Assembly (NCBI GenBank): GCA_029781865.1
Contig: JAKOVW010000034.1
Location: 51,916-115,915, forward strand
Origin: Bacteroidota bacterium
Lineage (GTDB): Bacteria; Bacteroidota; Bacteroidia; Chitinophagales; Saprospiraceae
Length of the DNA stretch: 64,000 nt
Direction: 5' to 3'
Below the pieces are notes generated by a model. That model searched no databases. It was given only the letters and a program-made list of their open reading frames with translations, and was not told where the DNA came from. Numbering within the stretch: position 1 is the stretch's first letter; each line of letters begins with the position of its first letter. Position numbers and translations under genes: made by a program. Shown piece after piece: positions 42,201 through 50,103 of this stretch.

Positions 42201-45200
42201 TTGCTAAATGTTTTATTTATAGCAGGTAACCATGATATAGTACCAGCTGAGGTTTCCAAAACTATTTCAATTTTACCTGTATAACTATACTCCGGAATTG
42301 AAATATTCTCATTAAAATTTGGAAAACCAGGTTTAAAAGTATAAACCAAATTTTTGAAGGAATCCAGTCTCGCAAAATCAGACACATTAATTTCAGCATT
42401 GCTTATTTCAGCCAGATCATTTTGAATTTTAATTTTTCCATCCGTTGTTGGCACACTATCAGTGATACCTGTCGTATAATTCTTATAGGGCTCAAATATT
42501 TTTATCAGGCATCTGTACAAGTGATCATCGTCCCCTTGCTTAAAAAGTGGCCATAAATATGGTTTGGTTCTTAAATCTCTTGTATTTCCATAGGTGTCTG
42601 TATAACTTTCTTCTCCAATGAAACTACTCTTTCCATCTTTATCAAATACTGCGATTTCTGCTTTTACCCGCCAAATAAAATCCAATTGTTTGTTGTAGCT
42701 AATGGATGCACTGTTGGTTAAAAAACGGCCATTAATATCAAAAGTTGAATCAACCTTTGTTGTTACCGTTGTTGCTGAAGTTAAATCCAATAAATCAATT
42801 GCGCCAAAATTAATGAGTGGGTTACTGGGAACTCCCACCGATACTACGTATTTCAGCGGAGGCAACGACAAAGTATATTCGCCTGTAGTTGTATTGGTAT
42901 ATACCGTATCCTTCCGGCATCCATTGCCCAATTGAGAAATAAAGATAAGTTTTGAGACTCCTATATTGTTTTTTGATTTACCTAAGCCGGGAATTTTAGC
43001 GGCTTCACGCAAACCCCCAACCACTCTGCCTACGACTTTGAGTAATGTAGAATCGACAAAGTGAATACCATTTATAGGTTCCTGAAAATTAAAAGTACCT
43101 GTACCGGGAAAACGAGAGCTTGTGTATACATGTCCTTCTTGTTTAACTTCTATATAGTGATTCCCTATGGGCACTTGAATTGAAAACGCACCCGTCGGAT
43201 CGGTTTTGGCTGTTGCTCCATTGACTACCAAAGGAACTCCGTCAATTAATATAGGTGCATCTGCTACACCGCAACTTGAATTCTTATAATACACATCACC
43301 GGTTACCGTGAATGATGAAAGATCGGTAAAATTTATACTGTTATGTATTGTTGCTCCATCGCCAATAAACAGAGCTGAAGAAGAAGGATTAAATGTATGG
43401 GTTAGGTAACTTGGAGAAATAATAAAAACTTCTCCGGAGCCTTGAAAAGGTATGTTTAAAATATAATTACCTATAATATCTGTATATGCTTGTAAAGCCA
43501 CCTGGCCGGAAGTTGGATAGACATTTGACCAATTGATTGATCCGCGGAACATACCGTGATTTTTATTATAATCCTGAGCCTGCCTGGAATAATCATACAC
43601 AGCACTGCCCATGCCTTCATTGGTTCTAAAGTAAACTATTAATCCGCTTTCGTTACCTGTTAAAAACCGTTTGCTGTCCTGGAGAATCAGTTCAGCCGGC
43701 TTTCCAATATTCCATAGCCTTATCTCCGTTAGTTTGCCTTTGAATTCTGAGCCAATGACTATACTATCACTGGTATTTCTAAAATGAAATGAACCACCAC
43801 CATTAACAGCTATTTTGAATGCTTTTTGTTCAATACCGTTGATGAAAAAACGTGCGGTATCTGACTTGACCTGCAAGGCAATATGGCTGAAGCTTGTTTT
43901 AGGGAGTTGCGTTGGACTTAATATAAATGAGTAACTTTTGACAGCATCATATATTTTAAGATTCAAATTGTTATTATTATCGATACTTAACTTATAACTG
44001 TTTAACTTTTCAATGATTGTGGAGGAATTCGAATTATTTTCCGGCCTGATAAAACACTCAAACAAAAAGGCGGTATCTAAATTCAAATTATTCTGAGGTG
44101 CAATAACAATGGTTCCGGTTTGAAAATCTAAGCTTTTATTTATAATACCTGAAGTTGATGACGCATTGATCTGAACATCCTTTACAGCAATACCGCCTCC
44201 ATAACTGACTTGACCGGTAATCGTTCCGGTGCGCGTTCTGAATCCAATGGACCGCGCTTCGTTAGAATAATAAACCTGGTTTGCGCATTCAACTTCACCC
44301 ACTATTTTGTATTCATACAATTGTCCTGCTTCAGCATAAACATCTACATAAGTATTGGATCCGCTTTGTTCGTTTGCAATTTGTACATATCCTGTATCCT
44401 GTAATCGTCTGCGATATATTCTCAAACCATTGAGATCACTTCCAAAATTGTTGGACCATTCCAGTACTACTTTGTCAGAGTAATATCCTTTTGATGCACT
44501 TAATGATTGTTCATTAAACAACTGATTAATGTCATATACCAGGATGGCGTCTGCACTAGCTCTATAAGTACTCGCCTTAAAGCAAGAATTATTGGCTCTG
44601 ACCGTATAATGATAAGGTTGGCAAAAAGTTACATCTGCATCTATATACTCTTCTGAATCAGCGGGCAAAGTAATTGTCAAGTTTACACCTCCAGTCCTTT
44701 CGATTACATATTCTGTTTCATTCGAATTGTTGTCTTTCCATTTAAGTTTGATGCGATTCCCATCCGGTGTAGCAGTAAAATTTCCGGGAGCCTGAGGTTC
44801 ATATACTCCGCTCCCTTTTGTTCTGGTTGAATAATCAGAAACACCACAATCTGAAACAGCCTGAATTTTATATTGGTACGTTATATTTTCAAGAACACCT
44901 ACCGAATCAAGATAGCTGGTCAATGAACCATCAATAGTATCAATTGCCATCCAGGATCCAATGTTAGGTGAAAATTTACGCTTCCAGATATAGTATTGTC
45001 CGGGTTGAATATCGGGTTCATCCCAGCTTAGAGCGATTAACGAATCGCAGGGTAAGGGATTGCTTTGAATCTGCAAATTAGTGGGTGCTAAAGGAAGATC
45101 TGTTACATGTGTTGTTATCGTACTCGAATAGGCGGAACCTACCTCTCTTGAAAATCCGGGAAACCAACTACCCTGAATTTTATAGGTATACATCCGACCT

Positions 45201-45949
45201 GTTTCTACATTTTGATCTGTATATTTATTGTTGTGAGTGGCATTTCCAAACACTTCATAATATTGAAAATTTCCAAGGTCATCGGTCCTGAATATTTTAG
45301 TCTTCCATCCCGACTTTGGGGTTTCGCAATCCCAGCTGGGATTAGTCCAATTTAGTGTAATGGAGCTGCAATCAACTGAGCTCGTCAAATTTGTTCTTGC
45401 TGGAATTGTTGTAGTACCGATAATCGTCTTCTCATAATCAAAACTTGTATCATTGTTTCCATCATCTCCATTGTGCCAGGTACCAACTAATTCAACTTTT
45501 ATATCACTTCCTAATACCGCGACATCGAATCCTCTAAATGTAACAGTTATTTGAAAAATATCTTCACTTTGTCCTGGGACTTTTGTTTGTGAATACGTTG
45601 TATTTGACCAATAGTTGGCATAACTAAATGTTCTGTTTTCTGTACCTTCTGTTCGGGTAAATTGTCCATCGCAATTAGAGCAATCTCCAACCTTGCCGTA
45701 TTTAAGTCTGAAAAATGGTTGCCTTACCTTGTCTTTATCATAATAATATAAATGGGAATCTTCTATCCAATCATCATCCCCTCGTTTATCCAAAAACCAA
45801 TATGTTACAGTTATCGTTGCGCTGCAATTATCATAGCTGACTTTCCAGTTTGACTCAGAATAGGGATCTGCCAGGCTCTTTACCGGCATAAAAATTAATG
45901 CTATACCGAAAGTAATAACAGAAACTAAGAGAGTGCGTAAGGATTTCAT
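36281..45949 (-). CDS. Giant secreted multidomain surface protein (FN3, LamG, T9SS)
   Basis: 3222 residues. A signal peptide (about 1-27) is followed by fibronectin type III-like domains at roughly 185-575 (for example TNLTSSVDCSSITLNW, APTNLQIQS, APGNFTATPDGNRIKLKW). A carboxypeptidase-regulatory-like strand (TGTITGQVSYGGGIAVKD) is near 580, a LamG-like domain at 600-755, and another regulatory-like domain at about 880-960. A long unassigned region follows (about 1000-1950) with an Ala-rich hydrophobic stretch at 1575-1632. Two more LamG-like domains sit at about 2090-2290 and 2300-2480, a BACON-like segment (WLSASPSSGIIAPNSS) near 2640, a module shared with the partner gene at 2690-2805, and a degenerate T9SS sorting domain in the last 85 residues. 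Role: probably adhesion to glycans or cells; inference. Confidence 0.88.
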   Translation of the reverse strand: MKSLRTLLVSVITFGIALIFMPVKSLADPYSESNWKVSYDNCSATITVTYWFLDKRGDDDWIEDSHLYYYDKDKVRQPFFRLKYGKVGDCSNCDGQFTRTEGTENRTFSYANYWSNTTYSQTKVPGQSEDIFQITVTFRGFDVAVLGSDIKVELVGTWHNGDDGNNDTSFDYEKTIIGTTTIPARTNLTSSVDCSSITLNWTNPSWDCETPKSGWKTKIFRTDDLGNFQYYEVFGNATHNNKYTDQNVETGRMYTYKIQGSWFPGFSREVGSAYSSTITTHVTDLPLAPTNLQIQSNPLPCDSLIALSWDEPDIQPGQYYIWKRKFSPNIGSWMAIDTIDGSLTSYLDSVGVLENITYQYKIQAVSDCGVSDYSTRTKGSGVYEPQAPGNFTATPDGNRIKLKWKDNNSNETEYVIERTGGVNLTITLPADSEEYIDADVTFCQPYHYTVRANNSCFKASTYRASADAILVYDINQLFNEQSLSASKGYYSDKVVLEWSNNFGSDLNGLRIYRRRLQDTGYVQIANEQSGSNTYVDVYAEAGQLYEYKIVGEVECANQVYYSNEARSIGFRTRTGTITGQVSYGGGIAVKDVQINASSTSGIINKSLDFQTGTIVIAPQNNLNLDTAFLFECFIRPENNSNSSTIIEKLNSYKLSIDNNNNLNLKIYDAVKSYSFILSPTQLPKTSFSHIALQVKSDTARFFINGIEQKAFKIAVNGGGSFHFRNTSDSIVIGSEFKGKLTEIRLWNIGKPAELILQDSKRFLTGNESGLIVYFRTNEGMGSAVYDYSRQAQDYNKNHGMFRGSINWSNVYPTSGQVALQAYTDIIGNYILNIPFQGSGEVFIISPSYLTHTFNPSSSALFIGDGATIHNSINFTDLSSFTVTGDVYYKNSSCGVADAPILIDGVPLVVNGATAKTDPTGAFSIQVPIGNHYIEVKQEGHVYTSSRFPGTGTFNFQEPINGIHFVDSTLLKVVGRVVGGLREAAKIPGLGKSKNNIGVSKLIFISQLGNGCRKDTVYTNTTTGEYTLSLPPLKYVVSVGVPSNPLINFGAIDLLDLTSATTVTTKVDSTFDINGRFLTNSASISYNKQLDFIWRVKAEIAVFDKDGKSSFIGEESYTDTYGNTRDLRTKPYLWPLFKQGDDDHLYRCLIKIFEPYKNYTTGITDSVPTTDGKIKIQNDLAEISNAEINVSDFARLDSFKNLVYTFKPGFPNFNENISIPEYSYTGKIEIVLETSAGTISWLPAINKTFSNPNTNTGVYHYYLLGKHSNGQQFVTLGPQVPEYVLRDPPGTASTASRSIGTTKVDKTNWSWNLGLEAHTSDQIYTGAKFVVGVGVAVDNETENNLTAGFKAKISGGRTGSQTVETTNTTSWSTYGDSGIPPGASSDLYIGKSQNVQFGVSEELVIISDQLCDTIPCLSGKKPADNLSFAKKYGLSIVPGGYNTQFMFNEYDIKNLIIPNLISLRNKILQTNPKYTSKLSVNDVNYGKNNDDPAFGAAASTYTPQTGDFEDYNGPSYTFFVKANPSYVDLMNAVDSVRYVNNQIYQWERAIYLNEWEKVNIGNKDTIEAYKQKELSELDKQYAGIIIAYAALSYAAADAIYHSYAAIATPVIGSAFLGYATFAATTAFGIAEAEVIDEYLEYKAKRNRIVEKFESLGSPANFTFTGGTTYESEISHSTAIEHGSSIEYELSAELGFEISGTINNNGVGIEKGLEIGFSNSHDWSLEEGETETVTFNLNDPDIGDLYSVDVYPSILGWGPIFKNKPGCATACPFEEETVTAYYKPGTIVSARTLQIDKPKLDVSPSLPITNVPVDEAAVFNLTVTNESEIGYTMSYDISVAGETNPFGAIVRIDGLPGATVTVAGGTSINKVLTIEKGPGPVYNYDNILVLVHSQCQFSSGAGFISDIVDSVYVSAHFLPSCTNVRIANPDNQWVLNNSFNDTLPVAIVDYNINYFDLENLQLDYKPSSSAQWIGLQKFHADTTGMHDINAIPIPKDKPFSFYQWDVKQLTDGAYDLRVRSNCELSERASEIHSGIIDRINPHAFGHPSPADGICSPNDEISIKFNEPIDLGSISSSVNFDIRGVLNGSNVDHSTSLNFDGINDYAEVIDGIPLDSRDFTIEFSVKRNALGEQALFVQGSGTSDQIYIGFNANNKLVFKINGNNSVLSTKIFDDFNWHYIAISYNYTLESVEFFLADEQTTAQIINSGNTSIQAKYTGVDTLFYIGKNQFTNSNYFNGNLHELRIWSKARNLSEFSIYKSKLLTGRESALVYNWRMDEATGSTTRDQVRNREAILFGPTWQINPSGKAADFKAANSQYVKVQTGNIAITKEMDFTLEFWFKSGQSADATLFTNGNGNGIGSDSLFAWNIDKVGNLIHIKHKKFDFTATNTNYFDNTWHHFAMVLQRSGNLSVYVDGNFENSIAADNFDQLGGAYFWLGAKVNVMPGLVQYSDYFSGMIDEFRFWNLARTFEQISRDKQNRMEGDELGLELYLPFEYYSTDPTGIKILAGTISDQIKTAPHIIETASATLSSNTPVIKLQRPVQNVAFSYSVNNDEIILTPTSSPEIIENVTLDVTVKGIKDLHGNVMQSPVTWIAYMDKNQVVWQDDLLKYAIKKGEALTFKSGVFNKGGAAKKFNILDLPSWLSASPSSGIIAPNSSIEVVFTVDPNINLGHYNIDVSLLTDFNFREKLAIDLQVNAIPPSWTVDPSLYEFTMSIVGTLKINGINSTDVRDKLVAMIGQEVRGVANLEYVPNIDAYRVFLNVYNNVDNPTISFKIWDASTGKVYSDVTPSNIAFTTDSIRGSLLNPTVFESGSILTYELPIYSGWNWLTFFLDNTVSSIDSVLISVAENNATAKTMALIKNKIEPLVATCNQQKVWNGNKISSFSFAPVNNIKLFKPSYDTLILKGTVPDPTTRTITLYPGWTWIGFVSIRQQEINTALANLTPTTGDIIKGKYNFAIYNGPTLGWIGSLKTMMPGEGYMYKSLSSSNKSFKYPVAGMFDNISGKLGTRTKEDELWSVDHHPYNNNMTAITKVNTPCLELIERGTFGIGVMDAAGNWRGKAPLDFIDEQAHSFLTIAGDANEILAFKLIYADKNTVFDLKRSIPFNPNEHLGSMDFPYTVEINDLLCKTIKYNDNQFNGRFVLYPQIVKDVFNIEFTSMIEDDHASLSITNMLGQEVLNKKVYLKKGFNAFTQDISQLNGIVGSYIVRLLTKEKLFSQFIQKIN

Positions 45950-45987
45950 AAGAATGGATTAAAAGGTTTATTAATTCAATTTGACTT

Positions 45988-46014
45988 CAAATGTATCCGG
46001 CTTTTCCTGTCCAA
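45988..46014 (-). promoter_or_regulatory. Promoter of the giant surface protein gene
   Basis: Read on the minus strand: TTG at 46014-46012, a 16-base spacer, then TACATTTG at 45995-45988, close to the Bacteroidota TTG / TAnnTTTG consensus. It lies 38 bases upstream of the start codon and back to back with the regulator gene's promoter. Confidence 0.5.
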
Positions 46015-46056
46015 AAAGGAGAAGTAGATCGGCACTGTCGGGAAATAGATAAGTGT

Positions 46057-46064
46057 TACTTTTG
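46057..46064 (+). promoter_or_regulatory. Putative -7 element of the LytTR regulator gene
   Basis: TACTTTTG fits TAnnTTTG and lies 76 bases before the preferred ATG. Only a CTG, not a TTG, is found 19 bases upstream, so the call is weaker than for the divergent promoter. Confidence 0.35.
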
Positions 46065-46140
46065 AGTAGATTTGGGTTTTGAAAATTCGGTCTTTCGAAT
46101 AATTATAGGCCAAATCACCATTAAAGCTTCTGAATTCAAT

Positions 46141-46884
46141 ATGGCACAAAAGATTTCGTTTGTAATCGCTGACGATGATCAGCTATTCAGGGAATTGACC
46201 CTTCAGTATTTAAGACAGATCCCTGATTTAGAGTGCCTTGGCGTATTTGAAGACGCTATTTCGGCTATTTCGGGTATACAAAAAATGCATCCCGATCTAC
46301 TCATCGCCGATGTGGAAATGCCTATGGTGAGCGGCGTTCAGTTAGTAAAAAGTCTGAGTCAAATTCCATTGATTATTTTCATTAGCTCCTATAAACAATA
46401 TGCCCTCGATGCCTTTGAAGTAGATGCAGTCGATTTTCTCACAAAGCCTTTAGTTCCCGAGCGTTTACTCAAAGCAATCGATAAGGTCAGGAATTTGATC
46501 GAGTTAAAAAGGAATATTGCTCCTAACGATGCACTCAAAATTGAAACGGACGATAGTTTTTTTATCCGGGAGAAATCTGCCTATGTTAAAGTTCATTATG
46601 CTGATGTCAATTTTATTGAATCCTTAGCCGACTTTGTATCTATATTTTTGACCAATGGGAGTAAAAAAACAGCTCTGGTGAGTCTAAAAAACCTGGAACA
46701 GCAATTGCCTTCAAGTCATTTTATTCGTATATCCAGGACCCATATTGTCAACAAGCAAAAAATTACTGCACTGGACAATAATACCATTGCATTGGATAAA
46801 ATACAATTGCAAATTGGTAAAACTTACAATGAACAAGTGGTGCAGTCTGTTTTAGGTAATTCAGCGATCAAACGTTTTATATGA
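46141..46884 (+). CDS. LytTR-family response regulator
   Basis: 247 residues from MAQKISFVIADDDQ. A TTG start 69 bases upstream is possible but would add an unusual N-terminus and sit directly behind the -7 element. Receiver domain (about 1-120): acidic triad ADDDQ, phosphoacceptor Asp57 in LLIADVEMP, Ser/Thr in FISSYK, and Lys in DFLTKPL. LytTR DNA-binding domain (about 140-240): FIREKSAYVKVHYADVNFIE, then SSHFIRISRTHIVNKQ. It should bind DNA as a dimer when phosphorylated. The stop overlaps the kinase start (ATGA), and it is divergent from the giant surface protein gene, a likely target. Confidence 0.93.
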   Translation: MAQKISFVIADDDQLFRELTLQYLRQIPDLECLGVFEDAISAISGIQKMHPDLLIADVEMPMVSGVQLVKSLSQIPLIIFISSYKQYALDAFEVDAVDFLTKPLVPERLLKAIDKVRNLIELKRNIAPNDALKIETDDSFFIREKSAYVKVHYADVNFIESLADFVSIFLTNGSKKTALVSLKNLEQQLPSSHFIRISRTHIVNKQKITALDNNTIALDKIQLQIGKTYNEQVVQSVLGNSAIKRFI

Positions 46885-48764
46885 ATAAAGTTTCGAAAGG
46901 TATATTTACTACGCTTCTGGTATTCTTTGTTTTTTTTGCAAAATCGCAAAATGAACAAAATGTGGACAGCTTGCTTAAATTATTGAATGATCAGGTCGTT
47001 GATACGAACCAATTGATGATTAACAGGGCAATCGGAGATTATTATTTTAATGTCAATATCAATAAAGCAATAGATTACTTCGACAAGGCAAAATCCATTG
47101 CCGAACAACTGAAACGAAAACCGGACATATCAGCCAATCTCTATAGTCTGGGAAGTTGCTATTTGAGCAAAGGTAAATTTGATGTATCCCTGGATTATTA
47201 CCTTCAAGCGGTACGTTTGTACGAAGAACTTGGTCATAAGAGGAGATTGACAAAAGCTTATATTGACATTGCTTATTTATATACGGAGTATAAAAATTAT
47301 GATAAGGCAGCTGATTATTTCGGCAAGGCCAAATCACTTATTTTAAGTGTACAGGACACGTTTGAACTGATTTACTTTTATACGGAAAAGGGTAATTTCT
47401 ATTTTCAGCAGGAGAAACATGATTCAGCAATCATTTGTAATGTGGAGGCTTTAAATCTGGCCAAACAAATCAATGACGAGCAAATGATCATGAATGCCAT
47501 AGGAAATATGGGTTTGTTGTATAAAAGACAAGGGAAATACAAGGAAGCATTATATTATATGGATAGTTGTATGCATGTTCTGAAAGGAATGCAAAATTCA
47601 GATTATGCTTTGGGACCTGCCTACAATAATCTCGGATCCATCTATTTTGCTTTAAAAAATTACAATGAAGCAAAATTGGCATTTGATAAAAGTTTGGATT
47701 ACGGCGTAAAGTCGGGCAATACAGGTTTAGTATTAGAGGATTATAGAAACCTTGCTGAATTATTTGGAGCGATGAATAATTTTCAGAATGAAAACATCTA
47801 TCTTAAAAGGTATTACGGTTTAAAGGACAGTATGTATACCCTGGATAGCAAAAACCAAATGATGCAATTGGAAACGGATTATCAGCTTGAAAAAAAGGAC
47901 AGGCGCTTGGCTTTGAACAATCTGGAACTCAATAAGCAAAAAAATAGCAGGAATATTTTTATTCTGTTGTCCGTTTTTGCGTTCATCTTATTATCTACTT
48001 TGTTCTATTACTATAAAAAAATACAAAACAAGAATAATATACTGGTGTCACAAAACAACCTCATTGAAAATCAAAAAGCGGAGTTGCAAAATCTGAATCA
48101 TATTAAAGATCGTTTATTTGGTATTATCAGTCATGATTTGCGAAATCCGTTGATTACATTGAGGTCATATTTGCTGCTGTCGGATAGCGAAAGTATAAGC
48201 GCGGATAAAAAAATTATTTTTAAGAATCAAACGATGCAAGCAGTTACCCAAACGGGTGATTTGCTCGACAATCTGTTGACCTGGGCAAATCTTCAAATCA
48301 AAAATGTAGAAACTTCAATTGTTCCGGTGGCTTTAAATGAATGTGTATCCGATGTGGCCAGTATTCTGGATATGCAGGCCAAACAAAAAAACATTGAGAT
48401 CGTCCAGCATATCGGTCCCATAATTGTACATTCTAACATGGATGTTCTTTCCATTGCACTTCGCAATCTGATTACTAATGCTATCAAGTTCAGTCCGGAG
48501 AATCAACAAATTATTCTAGCTTCAAAGAAAGATCAAAACCGGACTATGCTCATTGTCGAAGATTTCGGACCGGGTTTAACCGATGATCAGATCAAGGGCA
48601 TCCTGAATGATCAAAACAAATCCAGTCTGGGCACGAAGGGAGAAAAGGGTAGTGGATTAGGATTGTTTCTCGTAAAGGAAATGTTGAAAAAAATTAAAGC
48701 ACAGCTCCGGATCGAGAGCACTGTAGGGCAGGGAAGTAGGTTTATTATTGAATGGGAGGAGTAG
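46881..48764 (+). CDS. TPR-containing sensor histidine kinase
   Basis: 627 residues. Signal peptide (about 1-22), then TPR repeats at about 50-330 in the periplasm (for example ANLYSLGSCYLSKGKFDVSL, AYNNLGSIYFALKNYNEAK), a transmembrane helix at about 358-376 (IFILLSVFAFILLSTLFYYY), a short coiled coil, then the kinase. H-box IISHDLRNPLITL with His418; N-box NLITNAIKFSPENQ; G1 EDFGPGLT; G2 GEKGSGLGLFLV. It overlaps the LytTR regulator by four bases, so the pair forms one system. A HisKA-type kinase with a LytTR partner is less common than the LytS-type kinase usual for LytTR regulators in this phylum. Confidence 0.93.
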   Translation: MNKVSKGIFTTLLVFFVFFAKSQNEQNVDSLLKLLNDQVVDTNQLMINRAIGDYYFNVNINKAIDYFDKAKSIAEQLKRKPDISANLYSLGSCYLSKGKFDVSLDYYLQAVRLYEELGHKRRLTKAYIDIAYLYTEYKNYDKAADYFGKAKSLILSVQDTFELIYFYTEKGNFYFQQEKHDSAIICNVEALNLAKQINDEQMIMNAIGNMGLLYKRQGKYKEALYYMDSCMHVLKGMQNSDYALGPAYNNLGSIYFALKNYNEAKLAFDKSLDYGVKSGNTGLVLEDYRNLAELFGAMNNFQNENIYLKRYYGLKDSMYTLDSKNQMMQLETDYQLEKKDRRLALNNLELNKQKNSRNIFILLSVFAFILLSTLFYYYKKIQNKNNILVSQNNLIENQKAELQNLNHIKDRLFGIISHDLRNPLITLRSYLLLSDSESISADKKIIFKNQTMQAVTQTGDLLDNLLTWANLQIKNVETSIVPVALNECVSDVASILDMQAKQKNIEIVQHIGPIIVHSNMDVLSIALRNLITNAIKFSPENQQIILASKKDQNRTMLIVEDFGPGLTDDQIKGILNDQNKSSLGTKGEKGSGLGLFLVKEMLKKIKAQLRIESTVGQGSRFIIEWEE

Positions 48765-49147
48765 TCTCATTGTTTTTATTAACTACAGCCGTTGTTTTGG
48801 TTGTTTTGACTCGTTTCATAGGTACTTTTTATTTAAAGAGTAGTTACAAAATATTTATCTTTTTGAGCTCTCTGGTAATAGTCAGGTCTTTCGGCTGGCA
48901 GTATGAATTTAAGGCCTTATCTGCCCTAATACACTTGCGTTTGATATATGACCTGCACTGTCTCAAAACATTTCTACTTCTCTTGCAGCATGCATTGGTA
49001 AGCCGTATTATTAATGTTTGATAACGTTCTACCTAAAAAAATTTACCTCTTGCAGCTGATTCATTATAAGTGTATCTATTCAATCCATTTTGCAATTATC
49101 AGTACAGCGCTATGTGAGCAATTGAAAATAAATAACCAAATTATGAG
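48765..49147. other. Intergenic region between convergent genes
   Basis: 383 bases after the kinase stop and before the stop of a minus-strand membrane protein. Overlapping short frames exist on the plus strand but have no coding character. I see no strong terminator hairpin, repeat or structured element. Confidence 0.35.
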
Positions 49148-49786
49148 CTATTTACTCGCTAAATCAATGTTTTGTGCTTTGTTGATTTTTGAAACCAAAA
49201 ACCTGCCGGTGATAAAACCGAGCAAAGGGCCACCAGTTAAAATAAATATGAATGTAAGTATAATTATAAGTATTTCAAGTACTCCACTTTGTTTGGGTAT
49301 TTTGATTAGGAACATACTCATGGTTAAAAGATGGGCCAGTAGCCAAGCAAATGTATTCCACATTATCCATCCTATGGAGTTGGCTACGCTTTTCTTAAGT
49401 ACAAATGCATATTGAAGCCATCCGCTGATTAATGCCCCAATTAAAGTTGCAAGAGGTAAAATAGTTCCTACATCAAAGCTTATAGTTATAAAAGAAGCTA
49501 GTATATCAAATGCCACATAGGCAACAGTAAATCCAAGTATCGAAAACCAAAGCCAATTTAATGCTGAACGCAAATATCTACGCAGTAAAATCCATTGCAT
49601 AAATCCAACTCCTATTCCCATACCAACGCCAACAAGTGCTTGTCCGCCCGAATCTTCTTTCCCGTATAATATAGTTTCAGCTAAAATGCCAAGTCCTATT
49701 ACAACGGCAACTCCGACAAACCATCCAGCTATGTTTAACCATATCCATTTTTTAAGTGTTAGTGGTTTCTGAATTTGTTGTTCCAT
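49148..49786 (-). CDS. Polytopic membrane protein of unknown function
   Basis: 212 residues with about six hydrophobic helices (roughly 13-35, 48-68, 76-100, 104-125, 137-160, 166-195). Glycine-rich helices (VGVGMGIGVGFMQW) and paired WxxWxxF segments occur. I do not recognise a named family. It is a single gene, convergent with the TPR kinase and 317 bases from the next upstream gene. Inner-membrane location is inferred from hydrophobicity. Confidence 0.75.
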   Translation of the reverse strand: MEQQIQKPLTLKKWIWLNIAGWFVGVAVVIGLGILAETILYGKEDSGGQALVGVGMGIGVGFMQWILLRRYLRSALNWLWFSILGFTVAYVAFDILASFITISFDVGTILPLATLIGALISGWLQYAFVLKKSVANSIGWIMWNTFAWLLAHLLTMSMFLIKIPKQSGVLEILIIILTFIFILTGGPLLGFITGRFLVSKINKAQNIDLASK

Positions 49787-50103
49787 ATATAATTGTTTTA
49801 AATTAATAAACAGAATATCATTTTATCAAAGATATTATATATCTGGTATTGTGGCTTATATTAATAGCTCAACTACTGCTTCATATCTCTAATTTTTTGT
49901 TCTTTTGTAAACGGGCCTTCTGTCTTGTTTGATTACTTATAATTGAATGTATAATTAGCTTCTTACTGACGTTTTCGTGTTTTCCGATGTTGTAGGCCAC
50001 AACGTATAATATATGTTTTGAAACTATATTTAATAGCTATGCTTAAATTTAATATATCTAACGCAAAACCGAAAAGCAGATATTACGGGTTCATTTTTTT
50101 ACG
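49787..50103. other. AT-rich intergenic region
   Basis: 317 bases, very AT-rich, with a small inverted repeat GTTGTAGGCCACAAC at 49991-50005 that looks like a 6-bp stem with a three-base loop. It resembles the terminus of an attC-like element only superficially and has no partner. No coding frame. Confidence 0.35.

Noticed and set aside
48752..49415. Two overlapping plus-strand frames (89 and 133 residues)
   Set aside because: One lies in the spacer after the kinase with no family resemblance; the other is mostly antisense to the membrane protein at 49148-49786.
49960..50100. A further attC-like element (GTTGTAGGCCACAAC and a CTAACGCAAAACC stretch)
   Set aside because: The arms do not pair with each other at attC-like distance and the neighbouring gene has no inverted ends.
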